Source: Sorex araneus
Lineage: Eukaryota; Chordata; Mammalia; Eulipotyphla; Soricidae
DNA: 64,000 nucleotides
Reading direction: 5' to 3'
Assembly: GCF_027595985.1 (NCBI RefSeq)
Contig: NC_073308.1
Location: forward strand, 13,856,511 to 13,920,510
The notes beneath the pieces were generated by a model. That model was not told the origin of the DNA, ran no database searches, and worked only from the letters and a program-made list of their open reading frames with translations. This document shows positions 10,400-21,530 of the stretch, one piece after another. Each line of letters begins with the position of its first letter. The stretch's first letter is position 1. The position numbers were made by a program, and so were the translations under genes.

Positions 10400-12047
10400 T
10401 TTTGTAAAATTACTGCTATTTATTCAGCCATTGATTAAGCTGATTGAATTGGGCATGAACTCCACATTACTTTTTTTTTTTATTGAATCACCGTGAGATA
10501 CAGTTACAAAGCTTTCAGGTTTGAGATTTAGCCATACAATGATTGAACACTCATCCCTCCACCATGCACACTTTCCACCACCAATGTCCCCAGTATATTC
10601 TTCTCCCTGCCCTTGCCCCTCCTCCCAGCCCTCACCCTGACTCCATGGCAGGCAATTTCTCCAATACTCTCTACTTTGGGGCATTATGTTTTTGTCTGTC
10701 TGTTTGTTTGTTTGTTTGTTTTTGCTTTTTGGGTCACACTTGGTGATGCACAGGGGTTACTCCTGGCTCTGCACTCAGGAATTACCCCTGGCGGTGCTCA
10801 GGGGACCATACATATGGGATGCTGGGAATCGAACCCGGATGGGCTGCGTGCAAGGCAAACGCCCTACCCACTGTGCTATCGCTCCAGCCCCTGGGCATTA
10901 TGTTTTGCTCAAATTTTCCCACCACCATTCAAAACTGCCTGCCAGGGGCAGATGCTAGATCATTTATTGTCCATTGCTCATTTTGAAAATCTTGGGTGCA
11001 GTGGCCACTGGCTTCTGGAATCCTAGATTGAAAATGACTGGGTTCTAGAGACATTTCTGTAGGGCACTAATCAATTTTGGGATTCAACTGGGCATCTCTG
11101 GACCAGGGCTGTTGGTGCGCTAAGATGGCACCCGGAGGCACATTGTGGGTGTGACAGCTAGGACGACAGCCCAGCACCTCTGCCACCATGTGGCATGGAG
11201 ATTTAGTCCTGGAATCTGCATACCTGGGCCTTGCTTGTGGAAGCTCTTGGTTACCAGGATTTGATCTGGAGTAGTAAGGAGACTGCACCTGCTCCATCTG
11301 GGGTGCACCGGTGAAATTGGCTCAGTCTGGGGCCTGGGGAGATCTCGGCTCTGTGGTGTCTTCCAGGACTTGCTGCTGTGTCTGGGTTTTGATCTCTTTC
11401 AAGATTTATTTAGGATTCTCAGAAGCAAGGCCAGTAATAGAGTTTACACGGTGGCACTGGAGTTGGTTTGTGGGGTGATGCCAGTGCTTCCATGTGTGTT
11501 GGGAAGTGGGGGGAGGTAGCCCACCCCAATTCTGTCAAAGCCTAGAGATGTCAGTCTCAAAACCTGCATACTAGAATGTTCGGCAGATTATATCTTGGTG
11601 AGGTCTGTCCATCCGGAGATGGTTGAGTCAGGCTGGGGCTATGGCAGTGATTTTGGACTATGGAAGCAAGAGACTGCTGGAGCTCTGCTTGGGCAGGCAC
11701 AGGCCAACCTGCCCCCCCCCCCCCCTCTGATTTACCCCAGTGTGTTCAGCCATGCGTGGGTCTGATATTAACTGTGGCTTTTGGTCTCTTTTAAGATTTA
11801 TCTATGGGTCTCTGAGATAAGGCCAATAAATGAGCTTGTATAGCTGAACTGGAGATGGTTTGTGGGTGTGGCTCCCACATATCTAACTTTTGGCCATTTA
11901 ATTTCTTGGTAAACTTGGTCCCAAGTTGTTGGGGTCTGGCAAAAGGCACAGCATCAATTTTGGGGTTTCAGGAAGCGTGAAGGTGCCATCAGGCTGTTGA
12001 TGCACTCGCCCCACAAATATAGGCCGACCTGCTGGCAGCTCCATACC
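10400..12047 (-). repeat. Composite retroposon, near full-length copy 1
   Basis: Minus-strand element. Its lower end carries a 70-bp 3' extension (10407-10472), an internal T-run, then the L1-like 3' end (TTGAATCACCGTGAG). About 1.4 kb of body follows up to CTCCATACC at about 12045, the same terminus as the copy at 43.3 kb. Two related segments of about 70 bp (near 11395-11465 and 11790-11860, both with AAGATTTATTTA-like cores) show an internal duplication. There is no ORF2. The open frames (11067-11308) belong to the repeat, not to a host gene. A SINE-A is nested at 10692-10892. Confidence 0.8.
10692..10892 (-). repeat. SINE-A nested in the composite retroposon
   Basis: GGGCATTATGTTT of the host repeat is duplicated on both sides. 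The tail is a (TTTG)n run. Confidence 0.95.
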
Positions 12048-12068
12048 CCTGGTATATAATTATTACTA

Positions 12069-12231
12069 TTATTTTTTTGTCACACCCAGCAATGCTCAGG
12101 GGTTACTCCTGGCTCTGCACTCAGGAATTACTCCTGGTGGTGCTTTGGGGACCATATGGGATGTCGGGGATTGAACCTGGGTAGACCGTGTGCAAGGCAA
12201 ATGCCCTCTGCACTGTACTATCACTCTAGCC
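12069..12231 (-). repeat. SINE-A
   Basis: Flanked by CCCTGGTATATAATTATT (left) and CCCTGGTATATAATTCTT (right), just outside the 5' end of the composite retroposon. Confidence 0.93.
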
Positions 12232-12350
12232 CTGGTATATAATTCTTAAAAAAAAAACAAACCAAAAAACTGAGGTCTTCCCAGTTTTTTTGGTGACTGA
12301 AGACATGCTTTGTATGTGTAAGGTTCTGTGTTCAAGCCTGGCACTGTTAA

Positions 12351-12546
12351 AAGAAGAAGGAGGAGGAGGAGGAGGAGAAGGAGGAGGAGGAGGAAGAGGA
12401 GGGAAGAGGAGGAGGAGGAGGAGGAGGAGGAGGAGGAGGAGGAGGAGGAGGAGGAGGAGGAGGAGGAGGAGGAGGAGGAGGAGGAGGAGGAGGAGGAGGA
12501 GGAGGAGGAGGAGGAGGAGGAGGAGGAGGAGGAGGAGGAGGAGGAG
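12351..12546 (+). repeat. (GGA)n microsatellite, about 195 bp
   Basis: Mostly pure AGG/GGA triplets, with AAG and GAA interruptions at the left edge. The long poly-Glu, poly-Arg and poly-Ser open frames read from it are artefacts of the repeat. Confidence 0.98.
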
Positions 12547-12699
12547 ATTTTTCCCACTTTTCCTAATTTCCCCAGGAGAGACCTCCAGGTCCCCTGAGCA
12601 TTGCTTGGGATATTGTCCCCCTAATAAATTAATTAATTTATTACCAGAATGAGTCAGTTCTATTTGTCGTTATATGGATGCATTTCCAAACCTTTTATC

Positions 12700-12975
12700 T
12701 TTTTTTTTTTTTACTGTCAAGTTTCTTTATACTTTGGGGTACAATGCTACCATACTAAGTCTCCCAGTAAAGTGCTGAGGTAAAGTGCCGTGGTCCCCAG
12801 GACCTTTTTGCCCTCTCCCCTCCCCCTTCCCTAATTTGTTTTTGTTGGAGAGTGTCTCTTCCTTTGCTTTGTGTCTTTATATTCCACATCTGAGTGAGAT
12901 CATCCTTATTTGTCTTTCCCCTTCCAACTTAACATGACCCTCTCCAGAGAACTGCTTCCAGAAAATACACATGCT
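12700..12975 (-). repeat. Ancient L1 fragment
   Basis: TATTCCACATCTGAGTGAG and the following CATCCTTATTTGTC match, in reverse, the 3' region of ORF2 in old mammalian L1s. Heavily decayed. Confidence 0.6.
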
Positions 12976-13689
12976 GTTTGAATATGCAAAGAACATGGAA
13001 AGATACACAAGAAACTGATGACAAAGGTAACCTTCAAGGAGGGGAGTTCAGTGACCAGGGATTAAGGTGGAGTGTTTTCTTTGTCTACTACTTAAATTTT
13101 ATGCCAAGCACCAATACTATTTATTCAATAAATATATGTAAATACATAAAAGGTGCCCTTGGTGAATCATTTTGCAAGGTTCATTTGTAGTACAAACAGC
13201 CACTCCCTGATTTGCTTTGGAAATGTTGACATTTGTGTACTGGATTTTCTCAAAGCATGAAATACCAGACTTTGCAAACCACACCCTGAGTGTTCTAAAT
13301 TTGAGATCACTGACAAAACCAGCCATGCAAGTGTGACTTTCCAAAAGGCCAGACTCTGTCAGAAGGGGCAGAGTGAGGTTTGGGGGTAGATGCGTTATGT
13401 GAGAGAAGGCGGTGGGGAGGGAGGGCTGAGGTGCAGGCCTGTCTTTGTGAGTGGGAAAGGCCTACAGAGAAGGGAGTGTTGCTGAAACCGCGATCAGACC
13501 CTTCCCTGGGAATAAGGGAGAGGGATAGTCTCTGACCGTATTTGCATGAGTAATTCAGGAGAGTAAACCACTGACATCAGTGCCCAATAACCTGGCAAGA
13601 AAAGGGAGTCACGGAAATGAGCAGAAACGAGATTTTCATTTTGAGAATGAAAATATTTTAAAATCGGAACCTATTTTCTTTTCTTTTTC

Positions 13690-13864
13690 TTTTTTTCTGG
13701 GGGGAGGGGGGCGTCACACCAGCTGTCCTCAGGGCTTACTCCTGGCTCTCTCCTCAGGGATCACTTCTGGAGGTGCTCAGGGGACCACATGGGGTGCCAG
13801 GGATCAAACCTGGGTCTGCAGCGTATAAGGCTATGCCCTACTCACTGTGCCACTGCTCTGTCCG
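13690..13864 (-). repeat. SINE-A, old
   Basis: GGGCTTACTCCTGGCTCTC and GGGATCAAACCTGGGTCTGC are diagnostic. The tail is replaced by a T- and G-rich run. Confidence 0.75.
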
Positions 13865-14089
13865 CTGGCTCTATTTCTGAACAGTACAAGCCTGTTTTGA
13901 TGTTAGAAGGGAAGGGAACCGTGCCATTTACATCACCTACAATCTGGTTTCTGAGGAAGACACTATGGGCAACAAACTCAAAGATCATTAAAACCCCAGT
14001 GCTGAAACCACAGGTCAAGTCTTTGCTGTGGTTTTCAAATGACAATATTGCCTGTATTATTTTTGTCACATTAAAATTTGTTTGCGATA

Positions 14090-14265
14090 TCATGGTCCGG
14101 GTGGGGGTAGGGTTAGGAGAGTTGGTTTTGGGGAGTTCTTGGGAGAGGGAGGGGGTACACTGGTGATGGATGTGGTGCTGGAGTTATATGCATGAAAAAT
14201 CATAATTAATAGAACTGTAAGCTACAAAATCGTGATAAAAATAAAAAATATTTAAATAAAAAGAG
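14090..14265 (+). repeat. Older retroposon 3' end
   Basis: GGTGATGGATGTGGTGCTGG, ATTAATAGAACTGTAAGC and an A-rich tail. It shares its layout with 23390-23515 and 55435-55612. Confidence 0.65.
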
Positions 14266-14271
14266 ATAAAA

Positions 14272-14440
14272 GGGCTGGAGCAACAGTACAGCTTGCCTTG
14301 CATGTAGCTGACCAGGGCTCAATCTCCAGCACCCCATATCTCCCCTGGAGCCCTGCAAATCGTCATCACTAAGCTCAGAGCCAGGAGTAAGCCATGAGCA
14401 CTGCTGGGGGTGGCTCCAAATCAAAAATAAAAAACAAAAC
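14272..14440 (+). repeat. SINE-A, old
   Basis: Head GGGCTGGAGCAACAGTACAG, part of the A-to-B spacer deleted, A-rich tail. Confidence 0.8.
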
Positions 14441-14507
14441 AAAAAAGAGAGAGATCGTGGGGCTTCAGCTAACGTAGATCTTCATTTTCTTTACTGGTTT
14501 TGTTTTT

Positions 14508-14677
14508 TATTTCTTTTTGGGTCACACCTGGCAGCGTACAGGGGTTACTCCTGGCTCATGCACTCAGGAATTACTCCTGGTGGTACTCGGAGGACCATAT
14601 GGGATTCTGGGAATCGAACGTGGGTCGCCACGTGCAAGGGAAATGCCCTACCCGCTGTATTATCGATCCAGCCTCAT
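14508..14677 (-). repeat. SINE-A
   Basis: Full-length with moderate divergence (CATGCACTCAGGAATTACTCC). Confidence 0.9.
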
Positions 14678-14689
14678 ACAGTTCTTTTT

Positions 14690-15015
14690 TGAGGGGGCAG
14701 GACCACAACCTTCGGTGCTTGTGTGGGAGGGCTAGTCCCAGTGGTGTTTGGGGGATTGTTGCCTTGCCAGGGATGGAACCTGGGTCCCAGTATGCAAAGA
14801 AGCACCAGCCGGTCAACTATCTTCCTGGCCCTCTCACACTAAATCATTATTTATTGGTTTGGGGGGCATGACCTGCTGGTGTTGCGAGCAACTCCAGGTT
14901 CTGTGCTCAGGGTTGCTTCCTGCAGTGTTTGAGGGGCCAGTGAACCATAGGGAAATGCCCTCAAACCTGGGTCTTCTGGGCCTCCTGCTGCCATGGCATG
15001 TGCTCAGCCCGTCCA
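14690..15015 (-). repeat. Two very old SINE-like copies
   Basis: About 14690-14832 and 14855-15010 each keep the order GGACC...GAACCTGGGTC...CAAAG in reverse, at low identity. Confidence 0.45.
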
Positions 15016-15304
15016 GTCACCTCCCCGGAGATCTCGTTTTCAACCATAGGCCACATTCATCAGTATTGTGCTAGTTTGTGGATAGCTATGGCAGAAGAGA
15101 GATGACTCAGGGGGTCAGGAGACCTGGGCCCAGGCCAGCTTTGCAACTGCATCCACCTTGTGACACCTTAACTCTGCTGAGGCCACTTTGCCATTTGTAA
15201 GACAGAGAGGGCTGATGAAGGACCCTGCAGCTCAGATGTAGGTGGACTCTGAAATTTAGAGCTAGAGAGAAACTGTTAAACTTTTAATTCCCTTCAAATG
15301 AAAC

Positions 15305-15467
15305 AATTTTACAGCAGGTAGGGCATTTGCCTTGCACACAGTTGACCAGGGGTCGGTCCCCAGCATCCCATGTGGTGCCCCAAGCACCACCAGGAGTAAT
15401 TCCTGAGTGCAGAGCCAGGAGTAACCCCTGAGCATCTCCGGGTGTGACCCCAAAAGCCAAAACACAT
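15305..15467 (+). repeat. SINE-A lacking the first bases
   Basis: Starts at ACAGCAGGTAGGGC and ends in CCAAAAGCCAAAAC. Confidence 0.88.
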
Positions 15468-15520
15468 GTGCAAAAATACCCAAAAAACAATGTCATTAAT
15501 CCATTTAAGCTTGGAGAGCT

Positions 15521-15590
15521 TATATATATATATATATATACACACACACATATATATACAATCATATATATATATATATATATATGTATT
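15521..15590 (+). repeat. (TA)n with CA interruption
   Basis: TA dinucleotide runs at 15521-15540 and 15566-15585, separated by CACACACA and TATATATA. Confidence 0.95.
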
Positions 15591-15594
15591 TGTT

Positions 15595-15695
15595 TTTTGA
15601 CTCACACCTGGTGGGCACCATATGAAGTGCATGGGATTGAACCTGGGTCAACAGTGTGCAAGGCAGGACCCTACCCACTGTACTATCTCTAAGGT
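15595..15695 (-). repeat. SINE-A with internal deletion
   Basis: Lacks the central CAGGAATTACTCC half, so the tail and head halves are joined. Confidence 0.65.
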
Positions 15696-15744
15696 TGGGG
15701 CACATGATAAAAATAAAATAATCCAGCAGGAACAGGTTTGTATT

Positions 15745-15878
15745 TTTTTTTTTTTTGCTTTTTGGGTCACACCCAGAGATTCTCAGGGGCCATTCCTGGC
15801 CCTACACTCAGGAATTACTCCTGGCAGTGCTGGGGGACCATATGGGATGCTGGGGATTGAACCCGGGTCGGCCGCATG
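15745..15878 (-). repeat. SINE-A, truncated at its head
   Basis: T-run to GGGTCGGCCGCATG. The A-box half is missing. A fragment of another copy in + orientation follows at about 15890-15975. Confidence 0.85.
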
Positions 15879-16025
15879 AAAGTAGTTGACTACTGACCCC
15901 AGAGCCAGTAGTGACCACTAAACACATAGCCAGGAGTAATCTCTGAGCACTTCTGGGTGTGGTTCAAACGTACCACCCACCTCCCTGGTCCTCAAATAGC
16001 AAAATGCTCCCTATTTATGGATTTT

Positions 16026-16188
16026 TTTTTTGGGTCACACCCGGCAATGCACAGGGGTTACTCCTGGCTCTGCACTCAGGAGTTACTCCTGGCAGTGCTC
16101 AGGGGACCATATGGGATGCTGGGAATTGAACCCGGGTCGGCCGCGTGTAAGGCAAACGCCCTACCCGCTGTGCTATTGCTCCAGCCCC
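16026..16188 (-). repeat. SINE-A with 15-bp target duplication
   Basis: CTATTTATGGATTTT occurs at 16011-16025 and 16189-16203. Confidence 0.96.
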
Positions 16189-16211
16189 CTATTTATGGAT
16201 TTTGAGGTAGG

Positions 16212-16372
16212 ACCTGAGAGATAGTACAGGGGTAAAGATGCTTAACTTGCTGACTCGGCTTTAATCCCCATTACCAGATATGGTTTCCTTGAGCATGCAG
16301 GAGTGATCTTTGAGCATAGAGCTGGGAGCACTGAGCATTGCTGGGTGTGCTCCCAAAACAAAAACAAAACCT
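16212..16372 (+). repeat. SINE-A, old
   Basis: Head GAGAGATAGTACAGGGGTAA and GGAGTGATCTTTGAGCATAG are recognisable. Confidence 0.7.
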
Positions 16373-16396
16373 TTTTTTTTTTTGGAGTAAGATCTT

Positions 16397-16578
16397 TTTT
16401 TTTTTTTTTTTTGGCTTTTTGGGTCATACCCGGCAATGCACAGGGGTTACTTCCTGGCTTTGCACTCAGGAGTCACTCCTGGTGGTCCTCAGGGGACCAT
16501 ATGGGATGCTGGGAATAGAACCCGGGTTGGCCGCGTGCAAGGCAAATGCCCTCCCAGCTGTGCTATCACTCCAGCCCC
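16397..16578 (-). repeat. SINE-A
   Basis: GAGTAAGATCTT lies on both sides as a target duplication. Confidence 0.94.
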
Positions 16579-16644
16579 TAGAGTAAGATCTTGGGAAGAA
16601 AGATATTTATTTTTATTTTTATTTATTTTATTTTATTATTATTT

Positions 16645-17262
16645 TTTAAATTAAACTTTATTGAATCACCGTGAGATAGTTACAAGCGTTCATGTTTGGG
16701 TTACAATCTCACAATGATCAAACACTCATCCCTCCGCCAGTGCACATTCCCCACCACCGATATCCCGGGTATACTCCCCCTTTCCCACCCTCCCCCTGCC
16801 TCCATGGCAGACAATATTCCCCATACTCTCTTTCTACTTTTGGGCATTATGGCTTGCAACACAGACACTGAGAGGTCATCATGTTTGGTCCATTATCTAC
16901 TTTTGGCATGCATCTCCCATGCCAACTGGTCCCTCCAGCCATCATTTTCTTAATGATCCCTTCTCTATTCCACCTGCCTTCTCCCCTCCACTCATGAAGC
17001 AGTTTTCCAGCTATGGGGCAATCCCCCTGGCCCTTGTATCTACCGTCCTTGGGTGTCAGCCTCATGTGATGCTACCCTACACTCCACAAATGAATGCAGT
17101 CCCTCTATGTCTGTCCCTCTTTTTCTGATTCATTTCACTTAGCATGATACTCTCCATGTTTATCCATTTATAAGCAAATTTTATGACTTCATCTCTCCTA
17201 ACAGCTGCATAGTATTCCATTGTGCAGATGTACCAAAGTTTCTTTAACCAGTCATATGAAAA
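16645..17262 (-). repeat. L1, 5'-truncated, 3' UTR plus end of ORF2
   Basis: T-rich tail, then TTGAATCACCGTGAGATAG, then reverse ORF2 sequence (CATAGTATTCCATTGTGCAG; TTTCTTTAACCAGTCAT). This copy shows that this L1-type 3' end belongs to a real L1 with ORF2. Confidence 0.85.
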
Positions 17263-17474
17263 AAAAAAAAACTTTAAAAAGCAAAGATTTTGAGTCTGGG
17301 AAATAGCTCAAAGCCATGGTGGGCATGTATGCTTTGATCCCAGCACTGCTGGCCTGGCCCATCACTACCACTGGCTGAATACATGCTGGACCACCAGGCC
17401 CCTGTGCTTGGGGGAGTCTGGGCCCCAGCACCACACAAGAAGCCTCTAATTTAATAAAAAAAGAGTTTTTTGGG

Positions 17475-17641
17475 TTTTAGGTCACACCCAGTGGTGCTCA
17501 GGGCTTAATCCTTGCCCTGCACTCAGAGATTGCTTCTGGCAGGCCCAGGACCATATGGTGTGTCGGGGATTGAACCTACGTCAACAGCCAGATGTAAGGC
17601 AAATACCCTACCTGCTGTAATATCTCTCCACTGGTGTTTAT

Positions 17642-17680
<39 letters not shown>

Positions 17681-17812
17681 AGAGAGACACCTGGTAATGC
17701 TCAGAGGTTACTCCTGGCGATGCTCAGGAGACCATATGGGATGCCGGGGATCTATCCCGGGTCAACTCGTGCAAGGCAAGCACCCTACCCATTGTACTAC
17801 CTCTCTGGCCCC
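17475..17812 (-). repeat. Two old SINE-A copies around a (GT)n tract
   Basis: Copies at about 17475-17632 and 17690-17812. (GT)n lies between them at 17644-17682, probably grown from the tail of the second. Confidence 0.75.
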
Positions 17813-17824
17813 TGTTTACTTCTT

Positions 17825-18008
17825 TTTTTTTTTTTTTTTTGCTTTTTGGGTCACACCCGGCGATGCACAGGGGTTACTCCTGGCTTTGCACTCAGGAATT
17901 ACTCCTGGTGGTGCTCAGGGGACCATATGGGATGCTGGGATTCGAACCCGGGTTGGCCGCGTGCAAGGCAAACGCCCTACCCGCTGTGCTATCGTTACAG
18001 CCCCCCCC
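17825..18008 (-). repeat. SINE-A
   Basis: Full-length. CCTGTTTACTTCTT flanks it on both sides. The head ends in a C-run. Confidence 0.95.
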
Positions 18009-18029
18009 CCTGTTTACTTCTTTACTTCT

Positions 18030-19345
18030 TTCACTTAACATAATTGCTTCAAGTTCTATCCCCTCAGTCCCAAAGTCATAATTTTATCTTTTAATTGGCA
18101 TAGTAATATTTAACTGAGTTTCTTTTACTTTGTTTTTCTTTGGGCTTTTGCTATACTTTGTAGTGCTCTGGGCTTAAAATTTCAGGTTCTGTGCTTAGGG
18201 TTCATTCCTGGTGGTGATTGAGGGACCATATGTGGTGCTGGGGATCCAACAGGGGTCAGCTGTGTATAAGTTCCATGCTGAGCTACATTGTCAGACTATG
18301 TACCTCATTTTAGTTCTGAATTTTGTGAATTCTGTATATGTGTTAGATATTAATCGTTTCTTAGACATATGAGGTGCAAATATCTTCCCCAACTGCTGTG
18401 TTCTCTGTTTTTGAATTTTTATTCATAGAGTGAAAACATTTGAATTTGATGTAGTTCTGTTTGTTTATCCTTGCTTTGGTTTCCTTTGCCAATGGAGTGG
18501 AGCCTTCAACTGTACTACTTGTCCCCCTTCTCCTAAGACCACACACACAGACACACACACACACACACACACACATACTCCACCTTGTTGGTGACCACCT
18601 GGATCTCTGCTCCTCAGAACTCTGGTTTAGAGAAACGCATCTCAGTCTCAGGTCCCGTAGTGCATCACCTGCATTTTCTCCTCTGTGTTTTATGGTTTGG
18701 AGTCCAATATCCAAGGCACTGTGTATTTGTCAAGTAGTGTTTGAGGTTAATTTTTTGCATGCAACTATCTAGTTTCCCCAACTCACTCGTTAAAATGCCT
18801 CTTTTCTCCATTGAAAGCTCTTGGCTTCTTTGATAGAGATTAGGTATCTGTATATATGGGGTAGTTTTCTCGGCTCTCTATTCTAGCCCATTGGTTCACG
18901 TGGCTATTTTTGTTCTATGACCACACTGTTTTAATCATCATTGCTTTGAGAAAGAGCTTGACATAAAGGGGTATGAGGCCTCCATTTCTCCTTCCTCTCT
19001 CTAAGAATTGTTTTGGCAGACTAGAGCTAGCTCAAGGGGTCAGTGCATGCTTTTCACATAGTCCCCAGCATCACATGGTCCTCTGAGCACTGCTGGGACT
19101 GACACCCAAGCACAGAAGGAGGAGTTGTCTCTGAGTGCCACTGGTTGTGGCCTCCAAAATAAAAACCCAAACCAAGGAATTATTTAGACTATTTAAAGTC
19201 TCTTGTGGGTTTATACAGATTTTAAAATTGTTTTATTTCCTTGAAAACATTCCATTGGTCTTTTACTGAACATTGTGGCCACCATTATGTAACATGACCA
19301 TTTTAATCAAGCTTTTTCACAACCTGAGCTCAGAATGTCTCTTCA
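18030..19345 (-). repeat. Ancient L1 ORF2 fragments, interrupted
   Basis: Reverse L1 sequence around 18310-18480, 18690-19010 and 19170-19340 (for example CACACTGTTTTAATCATCAT). It is broken by an old SINE (18130-18300), a CA cassette (18520-18650) and a SINE-like piece (19020-19165). Too decayed to be open. Confidence 0.6.
18520..18650 (+). repeat. CA-repeat cassette with conserved flanks, copy 1
   Basis: ACTTGTCCCCC, CTCCTAAGACCACACACAC, a CA run, then TTGGTGACCACCTGGATC and TCTGCTCCTC. The same flanks recur at 19580-19705. Confidence 0.8.
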
Positions 19346-19577
19346 TTACTTTGTGTCTTCTACTTATTTTAATAGTATCTTTTAACTGCAGTTTATAGAT
19401 CTATCACCTCCTTTGTTAGATTTACTCACTGCATTTTTATCTTTTTTAATAATGCAATTGTAAACAGCATCACTCCCTTAATTTCCCTTTCTTATGAGAT
19501 CATCTTCAAAGCCTTTTATGGGAATGCTGAGTCTCCTTTCATCCCTCCGCTTGGATATACACAAGCACTAGCAGATC

Positions 19578-19710
19578 GTCTACTTGTCCCCCTCCTCCTA
19601 AGACCACACACACATACACACATACCCACACATGCACACACAAACTCACACAATCCCTCCTGTTGGTGACCACTTGTATCTCTGCTCCTCTGGTTTAGAG
19701 ACATGCTAAT
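19578..19710 (+). repeat. CA-repeat cassette with conserved flanks, copy 2
   Basis: Same left flank (ACTTGTCCCCCTCCTCCTAA) and right flank (GTTGGTGACCACTTGTATC, TCTGCTCCTC) as copy 1. The CA run here is interrupted. Confidence 0.8.
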
Positions 19711-19859
19711 CAGAACTCCATAAAACATCTCAAACAATTTGGGAAACACCATAAAATGAATATACTTTGAATTAATTATTTTGCTGCCAGGGATCAAACT
19801 GAGGGCCATACACACACAAGGCTTGTGCTCCCCCACTGACCCATTTCCATAACAAGGTT

Positions 19860-20545
19860 TTCTGTTAGTTTGTTTTGGGGACACACCCACATGGTGCTGG
19901 GTGGCTCTCCCAGGCTATGTGCTCAGGGGTCACTCCTCGTAGTCCTTGGAAGACTATGAGGTGCTGGGTTGAACCCAGAGAAAGCAGAAGCCCAGTCATG
20001 GCTTTTCTCTCTGGTCCCAGCAGGGTTCTGCTTGGCTCTGCCATGCTGGTGGGCAAGACATGTGCTGGTCAGGCCCAACGTCCTGCACATGCCAGGTGTC
20101 CCCTCTACCCCTTGAGCCATGTCCCTAGCTCCCTTTTCCCATCGCTCCCTGGAGACTCCGGAAGACACAGGTTGGTCAGGATTGCACATATCAGACACTT
20201 CCAGTTTCACACTTGCCCTAGGCATTTTCTCAGCCTGAGCCAGCACTGGACCCTTCTTCACTGGGTGCCCCCAACATCAGAGCAGTCGGCATTTCCTCTG
20301 TATTGGGATTTGAATTCATCACCTTGTGCTTGCCAGGCAAGTGTTTCATGTGCTAAGCCACTTCAGGACTCTCGTGAGCATTCCTATTTTGGAGGGGGGT
20401 GGTCCACCCCTGGTGGTGCCCAGGACTTACTTCTGGCAGTGTCAGTCCTGCTGGAGCTTGGGGAAACCATATGGGGTGCCAGGGGTTGAATCTTGATGGA
20501 TTGTATAAGGCAAGCACCTTACCTACTACACTATCTCTCTGGTCT
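19860..20545 (-). repeat. Cluster of old SINE-like copies
   Basis: About 19860-20125, 20280-20350 and 20395-20545 hold reversed SINE-like order with ACTCCTGG / GGACCATATGGGG-type motifs. The last is the clearest. Single boundaries are uncertain. Confidence 0.5.
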
Positions 20546-20564
20546 CTGATGAGTATCTTTTATT

Positions 20565-20764
20565 TTTCTTTTTTAACATTTTTAGTGAATCCTTGTGAGA
20601 CAGACCCTTACAAAGCTATTCATGATTAGATTTCAAGTCATATAGTATTCCAACACCCATTCCTACACCAGGGTACAATGCCACCTATTTGCACAGTGTC
20701 CCCAGGCTCCCTCCCATCACATCCCCACTCCCTGCCTGCCTCTAGGGTAGGCACTTTTCTTCTC

Positions 20765-20816
<52 letters not shown>

Positions 20817-20860
20817 ACTGTGTCTCTCTCTCTCCTTTTGGGAATTGTAGTTTTTTTTAT
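20565..20860 (-). repeat. L1-type 3' end, old, with CTGT/CT tract
   Basis: TGAATCCTTGTGAGACAGAC and TTTCAAGTCATATAGTATTCC match the 3' ends near 2.7 and 6.3 kb. The pyrimidine tract is a (CTGT)n(CT)n microsatellite at 20766-20817. Confidence 0.7.
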
Positions 20861-20935
20861 TGTAATTGCAATATTAATACCAAAAGTTTCTCAAGAATAC
20901 CCTTTACCTACTTTTACATTCTCATGAGTATTCTT

Positions 20936-21110
20936 TTTTTTTCTGGCTTTTTGGTTCATGCCCAGTGATTCACAGGGGTTACTCCTGGCTCATGAACTTG
21001 GGAGTTACTCCTTGCGGTGCTCGGGGGATCATATGGTATGCTGGGAATCGAACTCAGGTCGGCCGCGTGCAAGTCAAATGCCCTACCCGCTATGCTCTCA
21101 CTCCAGTCCT
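20936..21110 (-). repeat. SINE-A
   Basis: CTCATGAGTATTCTT (left) and CTCATGAGCATTCTT (right) are the target duplication. Confidence 0.94.
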
Positions 21111-21462
21111 CTCATGAGCATTCTTGATAGAGAATCACAATATTATTAAAGGTCCTGAGAAGTTCTTCATAAAGAAACATTTCTTTACTTAGCTTGGCAG
21201 TTTCCAGTCCTCTGAATGTGGAACCGCGGGTGTGTCCTATAAACTCTATTTGGAGGAAATGAGATCCAAATGCACCCATTTAGAGGGAATGTATGAACTC
21301 ATTCCCTCAATGTATGAACTGACTAAGAGGACAGTTTTTAGGGCCTCTGAAAACATGGGAAAATTTAGCACATTCCAGAGGAAGTCTGAGTCTTGTGACT
21401 CAGGCAGAGTTCTGCACCCCACCAGCTGGGAGAAGAAAAACCCTTTATTTGTCCTTTTCTGA

Positions 21463-21530
21463 ATGACAGGGATTGAATCCAGACCTCATACACAAAGGCA
21501 TGCATACACTCCACCACTGACCACCCCTGG
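21463..21530 (-). repeat. Possible tRNA-Ala-like element, weak
   Basis: Reading the minus strand gives GTCAGTGGTGGAGTGTATGC followed by a B-box-like GGATTCAATCC. It resembles the tRNA-Ala-type elements in introns 1 and 2 but is less well kept. Confidence 0.35.

Noticed and set aside
11067..11308. Open frame conserved at 42355-42596, which suggested a duplicated gene
   Set aside because: Both lie inside the composite retroposon and are conserved only because the repeats are young copies of each other.
12246..12652. Poly-Ser, poly-Glu and poly-Arg frames
   Set aside because: They come from the (GGA)n microsatellite and have no other protein content.
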